7,924 nucleotides of DNA, taken from positions 1 to 7,924 of the forward strand of contig SYEA01000014.1 of assembly GCA_005800965.1 (NCBI GenBank). The letters are read 5' to 3'. Positions 1 through 6,411 of the stretch are shown here, piece after piece (the first letter of the stretch is position 1; every line of letters starts with the position of its first letter). The notes under the pieces are model-generated. The model worked only from the letters and a program-made list of their open reading frames with translations. It made no database searches and was not told the DNA's origin. Both the position numbers and the translations under genes were made by a program. Origin of the DNA: Actinomycetota bacterium. Lineage in GTDB: Bacteria; Actinomycetota; Acidimicrobiia; Acidimicrobiales; Ilumatobacteraceae.

Positions 1-137
1 CTTTCTTCACGACGGAAGTGAACCCGGACAGTGACAGTCGCACCGGACGCCTCGTGGAAGTCGACTTCACAAAAAAGATTTTCTCGAATCCAAGTGACCC
101 GCGTACCGAAGCGTACGTGTCGGGCAAATTCGGCTGA
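1..137 (+). CDS. pstB: Phosphate ABC transporter ATP-binding protein PstB, C-terminal end (partial)
   Basis: Only the last 44 codons are in the window; the gene enters from the left edge in the frame that begins at base 3. The translation begins FFTTEVNPDSDSRTGRLVE and ends with a stop at 135-137. Near the end it reads KKIFSNPSDPRTEAYVSGKFG with one residue per codon. PstB proteins typically end in an 'IF-NP-D-RTEDYITGRFG' pattern, and actinobacterial members carry a short polar insertion before it, as here. PstB is the cytoplasmic ATPase that powers high-affinity phosphate import through PstA and PstC. The catalytic motifs lie outside the window, so activity cannot be judged. The gene stops one base before the stop of the convergent PAC2 gene. 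The identification rests on a short but very characteristic tail. Confidence 0.85.
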   Translation, partial: FFTTEVNPDSDSRTGRLVEVDFTKKIFSNPSDPRTEAYVSGKFG

Positions 138-138
138 T

Positions 139-1041
139 CTAACCCTCGTCGCCCTGCTCGCGTAGAAAGCGTTCAAAGGCGTCACCTAAATCATCAGCGC
201 TTGGCATAACCGTGTTGTTGTGTCGGTCATACTCAGCCTCAAGCATTCGCACGTAGTCCTTCGTTTGCTCGTCCTCTTCGAGTGCAGCCTCGTGGATATC
301 TGCCCATCTCTGAATGTCGTCATACAGCCCAGCATGTTGGGTAGGAACATTGAGCACACGCTCGATGTGTCGCAAGAGCGCCGCTGATGACTTGGGGTGC
401 TCAGAAGATGCCAAGTAATGCGGAACCCCAACGCGCAATGACACAGCCGGAATGCGTTCGTGCTCAAGCCGTTCAAGGAGCACACCAACGATGCCTGTCG
501 GGCCTTCGTATTGCGGTCGCGAAAGCCCGAGCTTGTCGGCTAGAGCGCGGTTTGTGGTGCTGCCCGTCACGACGGGTGTGCGGCTGTGGGGCAGTGCGTC
601 GAGCATCGAACCAACAGTCACCACTGCACTGCACTGCAAGTCGCGGGCACATCGCACGATGCAGGCCACGAATGTTGGCCAATGCAAATGCGGCTCAACA
701 CCCGAGATGACCACCAAGTCGCGGCCACCATCCGTGTCGCGCGTTGCCATCACCTCGTTGGCGGGCCAACGCACATGACGCTGGTCGTCTTCATCCACCC
801 AGATCTCGGGTCGTTCTTGAGTGAAATCAAAAAATGGATCCGGGTCAATTGAGGCCACGGTGACGAAGTTGCGGTTTTGCATGAGCCAGTCCAGGGCACC
901 AGTGGCGGCCTTGGTTGCATCAAACCAACCTTGCAGAGCCACCAGCATTACTGGGCGTGACAAGCGAGGAATCTCATCAATATGCGAGTCGAGCACTTCG
1001 TCAACCGTGGGGTAGTTGTCAGAGAATTGTCGCATTGTCAT
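139..1041 (-). CDS. PAC2-family protein (proteasome-assembly-chaperone-like fold)
   Basis: This is a 300-residue protein with features of the PAC2 family, which shares a fold with eukaryotic proteasome assembly chaperones and is common in actinobacteria. Near the N-terminus is PVMLVALQGWFDA (about residues 30-42), the usual PAC2 opening strand and 'GW-DA' turn. Next come DPDPFFDFTQERP, a hydrophobic strand DLVVISGVEPHLHW, and a central GSMLDALPHSRTP segment followed by YEGPTGIVGVL. The C-terminal third is acidic and helical (EAALEEDEQTKDYVRMLEAEYD), probably a partner-binding tail. The start at 1041 is an ATG that overlaps the serC stop as ATGA, which implies translational coupling; a second ATG two codons later (1035) is also possible. 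The family role in bacteria is not well defined. Archaeal and actinobacterial members are often linked to proteasome function, but nothing in this window is a proteasome gene. Cytoplasmic; no signal peptide. Confidence 0.85.
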   Translation of the reverse strand: MTMRQFSDNYPTVDEVLDSHIDEIPRLSRPVMLVALQGWFDATKAATGALDWLMQNRNFVTVASIDPDPFFDFTQERPEIWVDEDDQRHVRWPANEVMATRDTDGGRDLVVISGVEPHLHWPTFVACIVRCARDLQCSAVVTVGSMLDALPHSRTPVVTGSTTNRALADKLGLSRPQYEGPTGIVGVLLERLEHERIPAVSLRVGVPHYLASSEHPKSSAALLRHIERVLNVPTQHAGLYDDIQRWADIHEAALEEDEQTKDYVRMLEAEYDRHNNTVMPSADDLGDAFERFLREQGDEG

Positions 1042-2168
1042 GCACGCAATCGCTCGGCGACATAGTCGACACAGCGGGTGAGTGCTGCAACGTCGGCAGG
1101 TTCAACCGCCGGAAACATTCCGACCCGCAATTGGTTACGGCCCAACTTGCGGTAACCATCGGTATCGACGATGCCGTTGCGGCGCAACACAGCATTCATA
1201 TCGCTTGCTGCAACACCATCAAGGTCGATGGTGGCCACCACATGTGAGCGCTGGGCAGTGTTGGCTACGAATGGCGTGGCATACGCGCTTTGTTGTGCCC
1301 AGTTGTAGATAATGCTGGCTGACTCGGCCGTGCGTGCAGCACACCATGAAAGGCCACCTTGCGCCAGCATCCACTGCAGTTGTTGGTCGAGCAGAAAGAT
1401 AGTGGCGATAGCGGGGGTGTTATAGGTCTGGTCAGCACGCGAGTTATCGAGGGCGATTTTCAGATCCAGCGACGCAGGTGTCCAGCGACTCGTGGAAGTG
1501 ATTTTTTCAATTCGTGCAATGGCACGCGGCGAACAGCAGGCGATCCACAAACCACCATCGCTGGCAAACGATTTTTGGGGGGCAAAGTAATAGACGTCAA
1601 CTTCGCTCGGCGACCAGGCAAGACCGCCCGCAGCAGAGGTCGCATCAACAATGACCAGTGCATCGCCGATACCTGCAGGACGTGTGAGCTGCATGGCGAC
1701 ACCAGTCGAGGTTTCGTTGTGGGTGAGGCAGTAGGTGTCGACATCGGAAGCAATGGCCGTGGGATGAGTGCCGGGCTCACTGCTCACCACCATGGGCTGG
1801 CCAAGATGCGGTGCTGCTGCGGTGGCATCGGCAAACTTCTGAGAGAACTCACCAAACACCAGGTGTTGGCTGCGCTGTTCGACAAGGCCGAATGTGGCAA
1901 CGTCCCAAAACACCGTTGAGCCACCGTTGCCGAGCACGACTTCCCACCCGTCGGGCAGCGAAAACAACTCGCGGAGCCCGGCACGAACACTGCCGACCAG
2001 CTGTTTGATGGGCGGCTGGCGGTGCGAGGTGCCCATAAGTCGGCGGCCAGTCTCGGCAAGTGCGTCGAGTTGTGCATCGCGCACCTTGGAAGGCCCGCAC
2101 CCGAAGCGCCCGTCACTCGGCAACATTTCGGCTGGAATCGTTATTGCTGTAGCGGGCTGCATCGTCAC
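1038..2168 (-). CDS. serC: Phosphoserine aminotransferase SerC (mycobacterial type)
   Basis: The product is a 376-residue PLP enzyme that converts 3-phosphohydroxypyruvate and glutamate to phosphoserine and 2-oxoglutarate in serine biosynthesis. It matches the actinobacterial SerC pattern along its length: DGRFGCGPSKVR at 19-30, GTSHRQPPIKQLVG near 46-59, LGNGGSTVFWD at 79-89, HNETSTGV at 150-157, and VDATSAAGG at 174-182 with the Asp that binds the pyridine nitrogen. FAPQKSFASDGG holds the probable Schiff-base Lys199, and the C-terminal part reads GIVDTDGYRKLGRNQLRVGMFP. The first in-frame start is a GTG at 2168, with an ATG two codons inside at 2162. I see no clear Shine-Dalgarno for either, so the exact start is open. 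The residues before DGRFG include an 'IP' like that of mycobacterial SerC, which argues against starting at Met15. The stop overlaps the PAC2 start, so the two genes probably form an operon. Confidence 0.95.
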   Translation of the reverse strand: MTMQPATAITIPAEMLPSDGRFGCGPSKVRDAQLDALAETGRRLMGTSHRQPPIKQLVGSVRAGLRELFSLPDGWEVVLGNGGSTVFWDVATFGLVEQRSQHLVFGEFSQKFADATAAAPHLGQPMVVSSEPGTHPTAIASDVDTYCLTHNETSTGVAMQLTRPAGIGDALVIVDATSAAGGLAWSPSEVDVYYFAPQKSFASDGGLWIACCSPRAIARIEKITSTSRWTPASLDLKIALDNSRADQTYNTPAIATIFLLDQQLQWMLAQGGLSWCAARTAESASIIYNWAQQSAYATPFVANTAQRSHVVATIDLDGVAASDMNAVLRRNGIVDTDGYRKLGRNQLRVGMFPAVEPADVAALTRCVDYVAERLRA

Positions 2169-2177
2169 CGTCTTAGC

Positions 2178-3410
2178 ATGGCAGGGATGTCGTCAAGTTC
2201 AACACCAGTGAACAAGAAGTCAAGGGTGTCGACTCGACTGGCGGCCATCGCCGAATCTGCCACGTTGGCAGTCGATGCCAAAGCAAAGGCGCTGCAGGCC
2301 AAAGGTGAACATGTCATCGGCTTTGGTGCCGGTGAGCCCGATTTCGCCACACCCGAACACATCGTTGAAGCGGCAGTAAAGGCAGCGCGCGACCCGAAGG
2401 CTCATCGGTACACACCAGCAGCCGGGTTGCCGGTCTTGCGCGATGCGATTGTTGCAAAAACCAAGCGTGATAGTGGCTTCGAGTGCGCCTCGTCGCAGGT
2501 GTTGGTGACGGTTGGTGGCAAGTACGCAGTGTTTGTGGCGTTCGCCGCATTGTGCGACCCCGGCGACGAAGTGATTTGCCCGGCCCCATATTGGACCACG
2601 TATCCCGAAGCCATTGCGCTGGCTGGCGGTGTGCCCAAAGTGATCGACACCACCGAACAAACCGATTTCAAAGTCACCGTTGAGCAACTGGAATGCGCCA
2701 AGACACCGCGCACCAAGGTGCTGCTCTTTGTTTCGCCCGACAACCCGAGCGGCTCGGTGTATTCCCGCGCAGAAACCATTGCCATCGGCCAATGGGCAGC
2801 AAAAAATGACGTGTGGGTGGTAACCGACGAGATCTATGAGCACCTCACCTACGGCGGCCACGAGTTTCATTCGATGCCCACGTTGGTGCCCGAGATCGCC
2901 GACCGTTGTGTGATTGTCAACGGTGTCGCCAAAACTTATGCCATGACCGGCTGGCGCGTCGGTTGGATGATTGGGCCACCCGACGTGATGAAGGCTGCCA
3001 TCAACTTTCAAAGCCACACCACAAGCAACGTGTCGAACGTGGCGCAATACGCCGCCCTTGCCGCACTCACTGGTGGGTTAGATGACGTGGCACGCATGCG
3101 CGCAGCCTTTGCGCGGCGTGGCGAGCAGATGCATCAGATGTTGACTGCAATTCCGGGCGTTACCTGCATGAAGCCGCAGGGTGCGTTCTACTGTTTCCCC
3201 AATGTGGGCGGTTTGTTACAGCGCAATATTGGTGGCATCACCGCGCACAACACCATGCAGTTGGCTGATCTCGTGCTTGACCAAGCAAGGGTGGCTTTTG
3301 TGCCAGGCGAAGCATTTGGCGCGCCAGGGTATGCCCGCTTGTCATTTGCGCTGGGTGATGACGACCTGCGCGAAGGCATTTCGCGGTTCGCCTCGCTTGT
3401 TGCCGGCTGA
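2178..3410 (+). CDS. Class I/II PLP-dependent aminotransferase, probable aspartate aminotransferase (class Ib)
   Basis: A 410-residue cytoplasmic fold-type I PLP enzyme. It likely transfers the amino group between aspartate and 2-oxoglutarate; relatives can also use prephenate or aromatic amino acids, so specificity is inferred. Numbering from the ATG at 2178, the visible motifs are ESATLAVDAKAKAL (26-39), FGAGEPDFATPEH (49-61), HRYTPAAGLP (76-85), PAPYWTTYPE (135-144), SPDNPSGSVY (186-195), TDEIYEH (216-222) and NGVAKTYAMTGWRVGW (248-263) with Schiff-base Lys252. The C-terminal part has VPGEAFGAPGYARLSFALGDDDL. Many relatives have GGKQ where this protein has GGKY (113-116), a small oddity. 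The reading frame is open back to 2022, but the extra residues are antisense to serC and do not resemble the family, so the start is 2178 or the ATG at 2187; neither has a convincing Shine-Dalgarno. The gene is divergent from serC. Confidence 0.9.
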   Translation: MAGMSSSSTPVNKKSRVSTRLAAIAESATLAVDAKAKALQAKGEHVIGFGAGEPDFATPEHIVEAAVKAARDPKAHRYTPAAGLPVLRDAIVAKTKRDSGFECASSQVLVTVGGKYAVFVAFAALCDPGDEVICPAPYWTTYPEAIALAGGVPKVIDTTEQTDFKVTVEQLECAKTPRTKVLLFVSPDNPSGSVYSRAETIAIGQWAAKNDVWVVTDEIYEHLTYGGHEFHSMPTLVPEIADRCVIVNGVAKTYAMTGWRVGWMIGPPDVMKAAINFQSHTTSNVSNVAQYAALAALTGGLDDVARMRAAFARRGEQMHQMLTAIPGVTCMKPQGAFYCFPNVGGLLQRNIGGITAHNTMQLADLVLDQARVAFVPGEAFGAPGYARLSFALGDDDLREGISRFASLVAG

Positions 3411-3448
3411 ACTGCTATTGTCGAGGTGCTGCAGCGATAGCTGCAGTG
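3411..3448 (+). other. Short gap between the aminotransferase and the riboswitch, with a palindromic hairpin
   Basis: The bases between the aminotransferase stop and the riboswitch P1 stem include a 9-bp hairpin: GTGCTGCAG at 3426-3434 pairs with CTGCAGTGC at 3441-3449, with two G-U pairs and a six-base loop CGATAG. No T tract follows, so it is not a classical intrinsic terminator. It could end the aminotransferase transcript weakly, form the 5' tip of the riboswitch leader, or be an operator around the promoter (CTGCAG occurs twice). I could not assign -35 and -10 boxes with confidence. TATTGT at 3416-3421 is a possible -10, but no well-spaced -35 accompanies it. Confidence 0.4.
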
Positions 3449-3554
3449 CATATTCGTAAGCGAAGTCCGGTGAGATTCCGGCACTGTCCCGCAACGGTAA
3501 TGCGACTCCCGATAGTTATCGGCGCGTCGTAAGTCCGGTCGCCTAACGAATGTG
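3449..3554 (+). promoter_or_regulatory. Cobalamin (B12) riboswitch aptamer
   Basis: The conserved cobalamin-riboswitch core is plain to read: GAAGTCCGGTGAGATTCCGG (3462-3481), then CACTGTCCCGCAACGGTAA (3482-3500), and the 3' B12 box AAGTCCGGTCGCCTAACG (3531-3548). Pairings support it. P1 is CATATTCGT (3449-3457) with ACGAATGTG (3546-3554), nine pairs with one G-U. P2 is GCGA (3460-3463) with TCGC (3539-3542). P3 is CCGG (3467-3470) with CCGG (3478-3481). A composite arm pairs GCGAC (3502-3506) with GTCGT (3526-3530), and inside it CCGAT (3509-3513) with ATCGG (3518-3522). The B12 box has GGTCGCC where many members have GGAGACC, a divergence. It stands directly before B12-uptake genes; by family precedent adenosylcobalamin or another cobalamin would lower their expression. 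The expression platform must lie 3' of 3554. Confidence 0.92.
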
Positions 3555-3564
3555 ACCCATCAAC

Positions 3565-3583
3565 TGCTCTCGCAAGAAGAGCA
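3565..3583 (+). promoter_or_regulatory. Hairpin abutting the btuF Shine-Dalgarno (candidate expression platform)
   Basis: TGCTCT (3565-3570) pairs perfectly with AGAGCA (3578-3583) around the loop CGCAAGA. The last paired base is the first A of the Shine-Dalgarno AAGGAG. Cobalamin riboswitches often act through a regulatory hairpin whose loop touches the aptamer and whose stem masks the ribosome site; the position fits that role. I could not find a convincing long loop-to-loop complement in the aptamer: only CGCA in this loop against TGCG at 3501-3504. The functional reading is therefore an inference. Confidence 0.45.
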
Positions 3584-3588
3584 AGGAG
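3583..3588 (+). promoter_or_regulatory. Shine-Dalgarno of btuF
   Basis: AAGGAG ends five bases before the ATG at 3594. It is the strongest ribosome-binding site in the window and decides the btuF start. The in-frame GTG at 3552 lies inside the P1 stem of the riboswitch and has no such site. Confidence 0.85.
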
Positions 3589-3593
3589 ACATC

Positions 3594-4544
3594 ATGAAAA
3601 CGTTACGACTGGTCGGCCTTGCCGGCCTTTTTTTATTGGTACCCACTTTGGCTGCCTGTGGCAACAACGGTGATGACTCGGCAGAGACCGATGAGACAAC
3701 AGCAGTGGTGGAAACCACGATTGTTGCTGAGTTCCCGGTGACTGTTGGTGAACTCACCCTCACTGCGGCGCCACAACGAATCATTTCCATGTCGGCAACG
3801 GCAACGGAAATGCTGTTTGCCATTGGTGCTGGTGATCGTGTGATTGCGGTCGATAATTTCTCCAACTTTCCGGCGGAGACAGCGTCGCTCGAAAAACTTG
3901 ATGCGTATCAGCCAAATATTGAGGCAATTTCAGCATTGAACCCCGACCTCGTGATCATCAGTTACGACCCAGGCAACTTGGTCGAACAATTGACGACGCT
4001 GGCGATACCTGTGTTCACTGCCGGTGCAGTGGCCAACTTGGATGAAGCGTACGCGCAGATCGAACAACTTGGGGCGCTCACCGGCCAACTCGCCGAGGCG
4101 GTACAGGTGTCCGGGGCCATGCAGACAGCGATTGCAGAAATCGTGGATGGTGTGACCAAGCTTGATCCACCGCTGACATATTTCTACGAACTTGACCCCA
4201 CGCCATACACCGTCACCTCCAACACTTTTATCGGTGGTGTGATGGCGTTGATGGGGCTAGCCAATATTGCTGACGGTGTGGAAGAAGGCAACGACTACCC
4301 GCAATTGTCAGCTGAAATCATCGTCGAAAAGAACCCTGACATCATCTTTCTTGCTGACACCAAGTGCTGCGCGCAGTCGGCTGAAACCTTCGGCGCTCGC
4401 GATGGTTTTGGCGGCCTCAAAGCAGTGGAATTGGGCTCAATCATCGGGCTTGACGACGACATCGCTTCGCGCTGGGGGCCACGTCTGGTGGATTTGGTGC
4501 GTGCCGTGGCCGAAGCAATCGCCTCGCTGTTGGCAAAGTCTTAG
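3594..4544 (+). CDS. btuF: Cobalamin ABC transporter substrate-binding lipoprotein (BtuF-like)
   Basis: A 316-residue exported binding protein of the BtuF/FhuD type (periplasmic binding protein PF01497). It begins with a lipoprotein signal peptide: MKTLR, a hydrophobic stretch, and the lipobox LAAC with the lipidated Cys22. An acidic, Thr-rich linker follows (about 23-45). The binding domain opens with PQRIISMSATATEMLFAIGAGDRVIAVD (60-87), continues with NPDLVIISYDPG (116-127), and ends in an NPDIIFLADTKCC region (247-259) with adjacent cysteines at 258-259. The ligand is inferred to be cobalamin because a cobalamin riboswitch precedes the gene; without it a siderophore would be an equal option. 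The start at 3594 is chosen for its Shine-Dalgarno and signal peptide. The signal-peptide codons contain TTA twice and a T7 run, unusual for this GC-rich gene, and form a terminator-like structure. btuC and btuD follow in the same direction. Confidence 0.88.
   Translation: MKTLRLVGLAGLFLLVPTLAACGNNGDDSAETDETTAVVETTIVAEFPVTVGELTLTAAPQRIISMSATATEMLFAIGAGDRVIAVDNFSNFPAETASLEKLDAYQPNIEAISALNPDLVIISYDPGNLVEQLTTLAIPVFTAGAVANLDEAYAQIEQLGALTGQLAEAVQVSGAMQTAIAEIVDGVTKLDPPLTYFYELDPTPYTVTSNTFIGGVMALMGLANIADGVEEGNDYPQLSAEIIVEKNPDIIFLADTKCCAQSAETFGARDGFGGLKAVELGSIIGLDDDIASRWGPRLVDLVRAVAEAIASLLAKS
3611..3637 (+). terminator. Intrinsic-terminator-like hairpin inside the btuF signal-peptide codons
   Basis: GGTCGGC (3611-3617) pairs with GCCGGCC (3621-3627): seven pairs, one of them G-U, around the loop CTT. 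Seven T follow directly (3628-3634), then ATT. This has the form of a rho-independent terminator, yet it lies in btuF codons 6-15. If ribosomes are absent because the riboswitch blocks initiation, the hairpin could form and stop transcription of the operon; translating ribosomes would prevent it. Alternatively it is chance, because a Leu/Phe signal peptide favours T-rich codons. Structure seen; function inferred. Confidence 0.45.
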
Positions 4545-4607
4545 GCAAGTCAACGAGCAATCACCCTGGCCACACCCAGCATGTTCGCCACACCGCGAGG
4601 CGGTCGC

Positions 4608-5624
4608 ATGACGCGGTGGTTGCTGGGCGGGCTAGCAGTGGTGCTTGCCGCAGTGGTCGGGTTATCACTCGGGCCGGCCGGGCCGACGTGGTGGCGGGTG
4701 CCGCTGGTGTTGCTCGACCGACTTCCGTTGTTGTCTATCGACAGCGGTGTCACTGATGCACAGTGGAACATCGTGTGGCAGATTCGTGCTCCACGTGTGG
4801 CGCTGGCGGCCTTGGTGGGGGCGATGTTGTCGTTGGCTGGTGCCAGTTATCAGGGTGTGTTTCGCAACCCATTGGTCGACCCGTATCTGTTGGGTGTGGC
4901 GGCCGGTGCGGGGCTTGGCGCAACGATTGCATTTGCAGTCAATCGCGATACAACTGCAACGTGGCCCATTGACCCCGTGCCAATTGCAGCGTTCATTGGC
5001 GGCGTTGTCGCCGTGGCGCTTACATACACAATTGGCACGGCATTCGGGCGTTCGCGCTCAGCAACCACGCTCGTGTTGGCAGGTGTCGCCGTAACATCAC
5101 TAGCCACTGCAGTGCAAACTTTCGTGTTGCAACGCAACAACGATGTGGTGCGACAGGTGTACTCGTGGATTCTTGGTCGCCTGACGTCTGCAACGTGGGG
5201 CGATGTGCGACTGGTATTGCCCTACATCGCGGTGAGTGCGGTGACTTTGTTGCTGTATCGACGAGTAATCGACGTGCTGCGCGTTGGCGACGACGAAGCG
5301 CGAGCCCTCGGTGTGAATGTGAATCAGGTTCGCATCGTTGTGGTGCTGGCAGCAACACTCGGCACCTCTGCCGCTGTGGCGGTGAGCGGCCTCATCGGGT
5401 TCGTCGGCATCATCGTGCCGCATGCGGTGCGTCTGCTGATGGGTTCGTCGAATCGCATCGTGCTGCCGCTCAGTATGTTTGCCGGTGCGGCTTTTTTGAT
5501 TGCCGCCGACATACCCGGCCGTATCCTTACGTCGCCATCTGAAACACCCATCGGTGTAGTAACTGCTTTCTTCGGTGCACCATTCTTTTTGTTTTTGCTG
5601 CGCATGCGCGAGGCCCGCCAATGA
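4608..5624 (+). CDS. btuC: Cobalamin ABC transporter permease (BtuC-like, FecCD family)
   Basis: A 338-residue polytopic membrane protein of the FecCD/BtuC family, the channel half of the B12 importer. Hydrophobic segments alternate along the whole length, as expected for about ten helices. Family motifs are WQIRAPRVALAALVGAMLSLAGASYQGVFRNPLVDPYLLG (57-96; given by position, it spans the second helix region), a WILGRLTSATW segment (187-197), ARALGVNV (231-238), and GLIGFVGIIVPHAVRLLMG (261-279), the cytoplasmic coupling segment that meets the ATPase. The start is set at ATG 4608 because GAGG stands seven bases before it, matching the spacing before btuD. An upstream in-frame ATG at 4581 would add nine residues but has no ribosome site. 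The gap to btuF is 63 bp, and the stop overlaps the btuD start as ATGA. Length agrees with the family. The substrate is inferred from the riboswitch and neighbours. Confidence 0.9.
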   Translation: MTRWLLGGLAVVLAAVVGLSLGPAGPTWWRVPLVLLDRLPLLSIDSGVTDAQWNIVWQIRAPRVALAALVGAMLSLAGASYQGVFRNPLVDPYLLGVAAGAGLGATIAFAVNRDTTATWPIDPVPIAAFIGGVVAVALTYTIGTAFGRSRSATTLVLAGVAVTSLATAVQTFVLQRNNDVVRQVYSWILGRLTSATWGDVRLVLPYIAVSAVTLLLYRRVIDVLRVGDDEARALGVNVNQVRIVVVLAATLGTSAAVAVSGLIGFVGIIVPHAVRLLMGSSNRIVLPLSMFAGAAFLIAADIPGRILTSPSETPIGVVTAFFGAPFFLFLLRMREARQ

Positions 5625-6406
5625 ACGGTCTTAACCTGCGCGGCGTGCGTGTGGAATACGGCGGCTGTGCAGTGGTCAGCAGTGTCGACGAAACACTTTC
5701 GGCAGGCGAGTGGCTGTGTCTGATTGGCCCGAATGGTGCCGGCAAATCCTCGTTGCTGCGTGCACTCGCTGGGCTCGTTGATTTTTCGGGCAGCGTGCAA
5801 CTTGGCGGCAGCGAAATACGCGGCTTGAGCGCCCGCGAATTGGCCAGGCAAGTAGCTTTTGTGGCGCAAGATCCGGTGTTGCCCGACGACATGTCGGTAA
5901 TCGACTACGTCATGCTTGGGCGCAACCCGTATATCTCGACATTCGGGCGCGAGTCGGCGCACGATCGTGACGTCGTCGCCGGCCTCATTACGGAACTGTC
6001 TTTGGCTGTGTATGCCCGACGGATGCTCGGCACGCTGTCGGGCGGTGAGCGTCAGCGCGTTGTGATCGCGCGGGCACTCGCCCAAGAGGCGCCGGTGCTG
6101 CTGCTTGATGAGCCCACTAGTGCGCTCGACCTTGGCCACCAACAACATGCGTTGGAACTTGTTGATCGGCTGCGCCGGGCCAAGAACCTCATCGTGGTCT
6201 CGGCAATGCACGATCTCACCTTGGCTGGGTTGTATTCCGACCGCTTATTGTTGCTGCATCAAGGGGTGGGCGTGGCGCGTGGTGGTGCTCGTGAAGTGTT
6301 GCGAAGTGAAACGCTGGCAGAGTTCTACGGCGTTTCTGCCCGGGTCATTCATGAACAAGACGGTACGGTTGTGGTCGTGCCACAGCGCAGCCACGGAGAG
6401 ATATAG
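5621..6406 (+). CDS. btuD: Cobalamin ABC transporter ATP-binding protein (BtuD-like)
   Basis: A 261-residue cytoplasmic ABC ATPase that would drive the permease encoded just upstream. All catalytic motifs are intact: Walker A GPNGAGKSS at 36-44, Q-loop Gln83 in FVAQDPVLPDDMSVIDYVMLGR, ABC signature LSGGERQRV at 139-147, Walker B VLLLDEP at 159-165 followed by TSALD, and switch His197 in AMHDLTLAG. The MLGRNPYISTFGRES stretch (98-112) is typical of the FepC/BtuD/FhuC type of ATPase that partners FecCD permeases. The ATG start lies in an ATGA overlap with the btuC stop, with GAGG seven bases upstream, so the two are translationally coupled. The C-terminal extension of about 30 residues (EFYGVSARVIHEQDGTVVVVP) is normal for this group. 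Nothing looks broken. Confidence 0.92.
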   Translation: MNGLNLRGVRVEYGGCAVVSSVDETLSAGEWLCLIGPNGAGKSSLLRALAGLVDFSGSVQLGGSEIRGLSARELARQVAFVAQDPVLPDDMSVIDYVMLGRNPYISTFGRESAHDRDVVAGLITELSLAVYARRMLGTLSGGERQRVVIARALAQEAPVLLLDEPTSALDLGHQQHALELVDRLRRAKNLIVVSAMHDLTLAGLYSDRLLLLHQGVGVARGGAREVLRSETLAEFYGVSARVIHEQDGTVVVVPQRSHGEI

Positions 6407-6411
6407 CAATT

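Noticed and set aside
623..637. Three tandem ACTGC units
   Set aside because: The run is very short and lies in the conserved part of the PAC2 gene; it has no sign of function as a repeat.
1359..1919. Rightward open frame of 186 codons inside serC
   Set aside because: It is antisense to strongly conserved SerC motifs, and its product is not recognisable.
2220..3047. Leftward open frame of 275 codons inside the aminotransferase gene
   Set aside because: It lies antisense to a clearly conserved enzyme, and its translation is rich in Cys, His and Arg and shows no family motif. Long antisense frames are common in GC-rich genes.
3552..3593. Upstream in-frame GTG start for btuF
   Set aside because: It sits in the P1 stem of the riboswitch, has no Shine-Dalgarno and would place 14 polar residues before the signal peptide.
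4581..4607. Upstream in-frame ATG for btuC
   Set aside because: It has no ribosome site, while the ATG at 4608 has GAGG at the same spacing as btuD. It cannot be excluded without data.
5481..5497. GCCG/CGGC stem with loop GTG followed by six T inside btuC
   Set aside because: The stem has only four pairs, and the T run encodes Phe/Leu of a membrane helix. It is much weaker than the btuF structure and probably chance.
5584..5597. T-rich run near the end of btuC as a terminator
   Set aside because: No stable stem precedes it, and it encodes the Phe/Leu residues of the last membrane segment; btuD continues by overlap.
5324..6211. Leftward open frame of 295 codons across btuC and btuD
   Set aside because: It spans the junction of two intact, motif-complete genes on the other strand, and its composition and lack of motifs mark it as a shadow frame.
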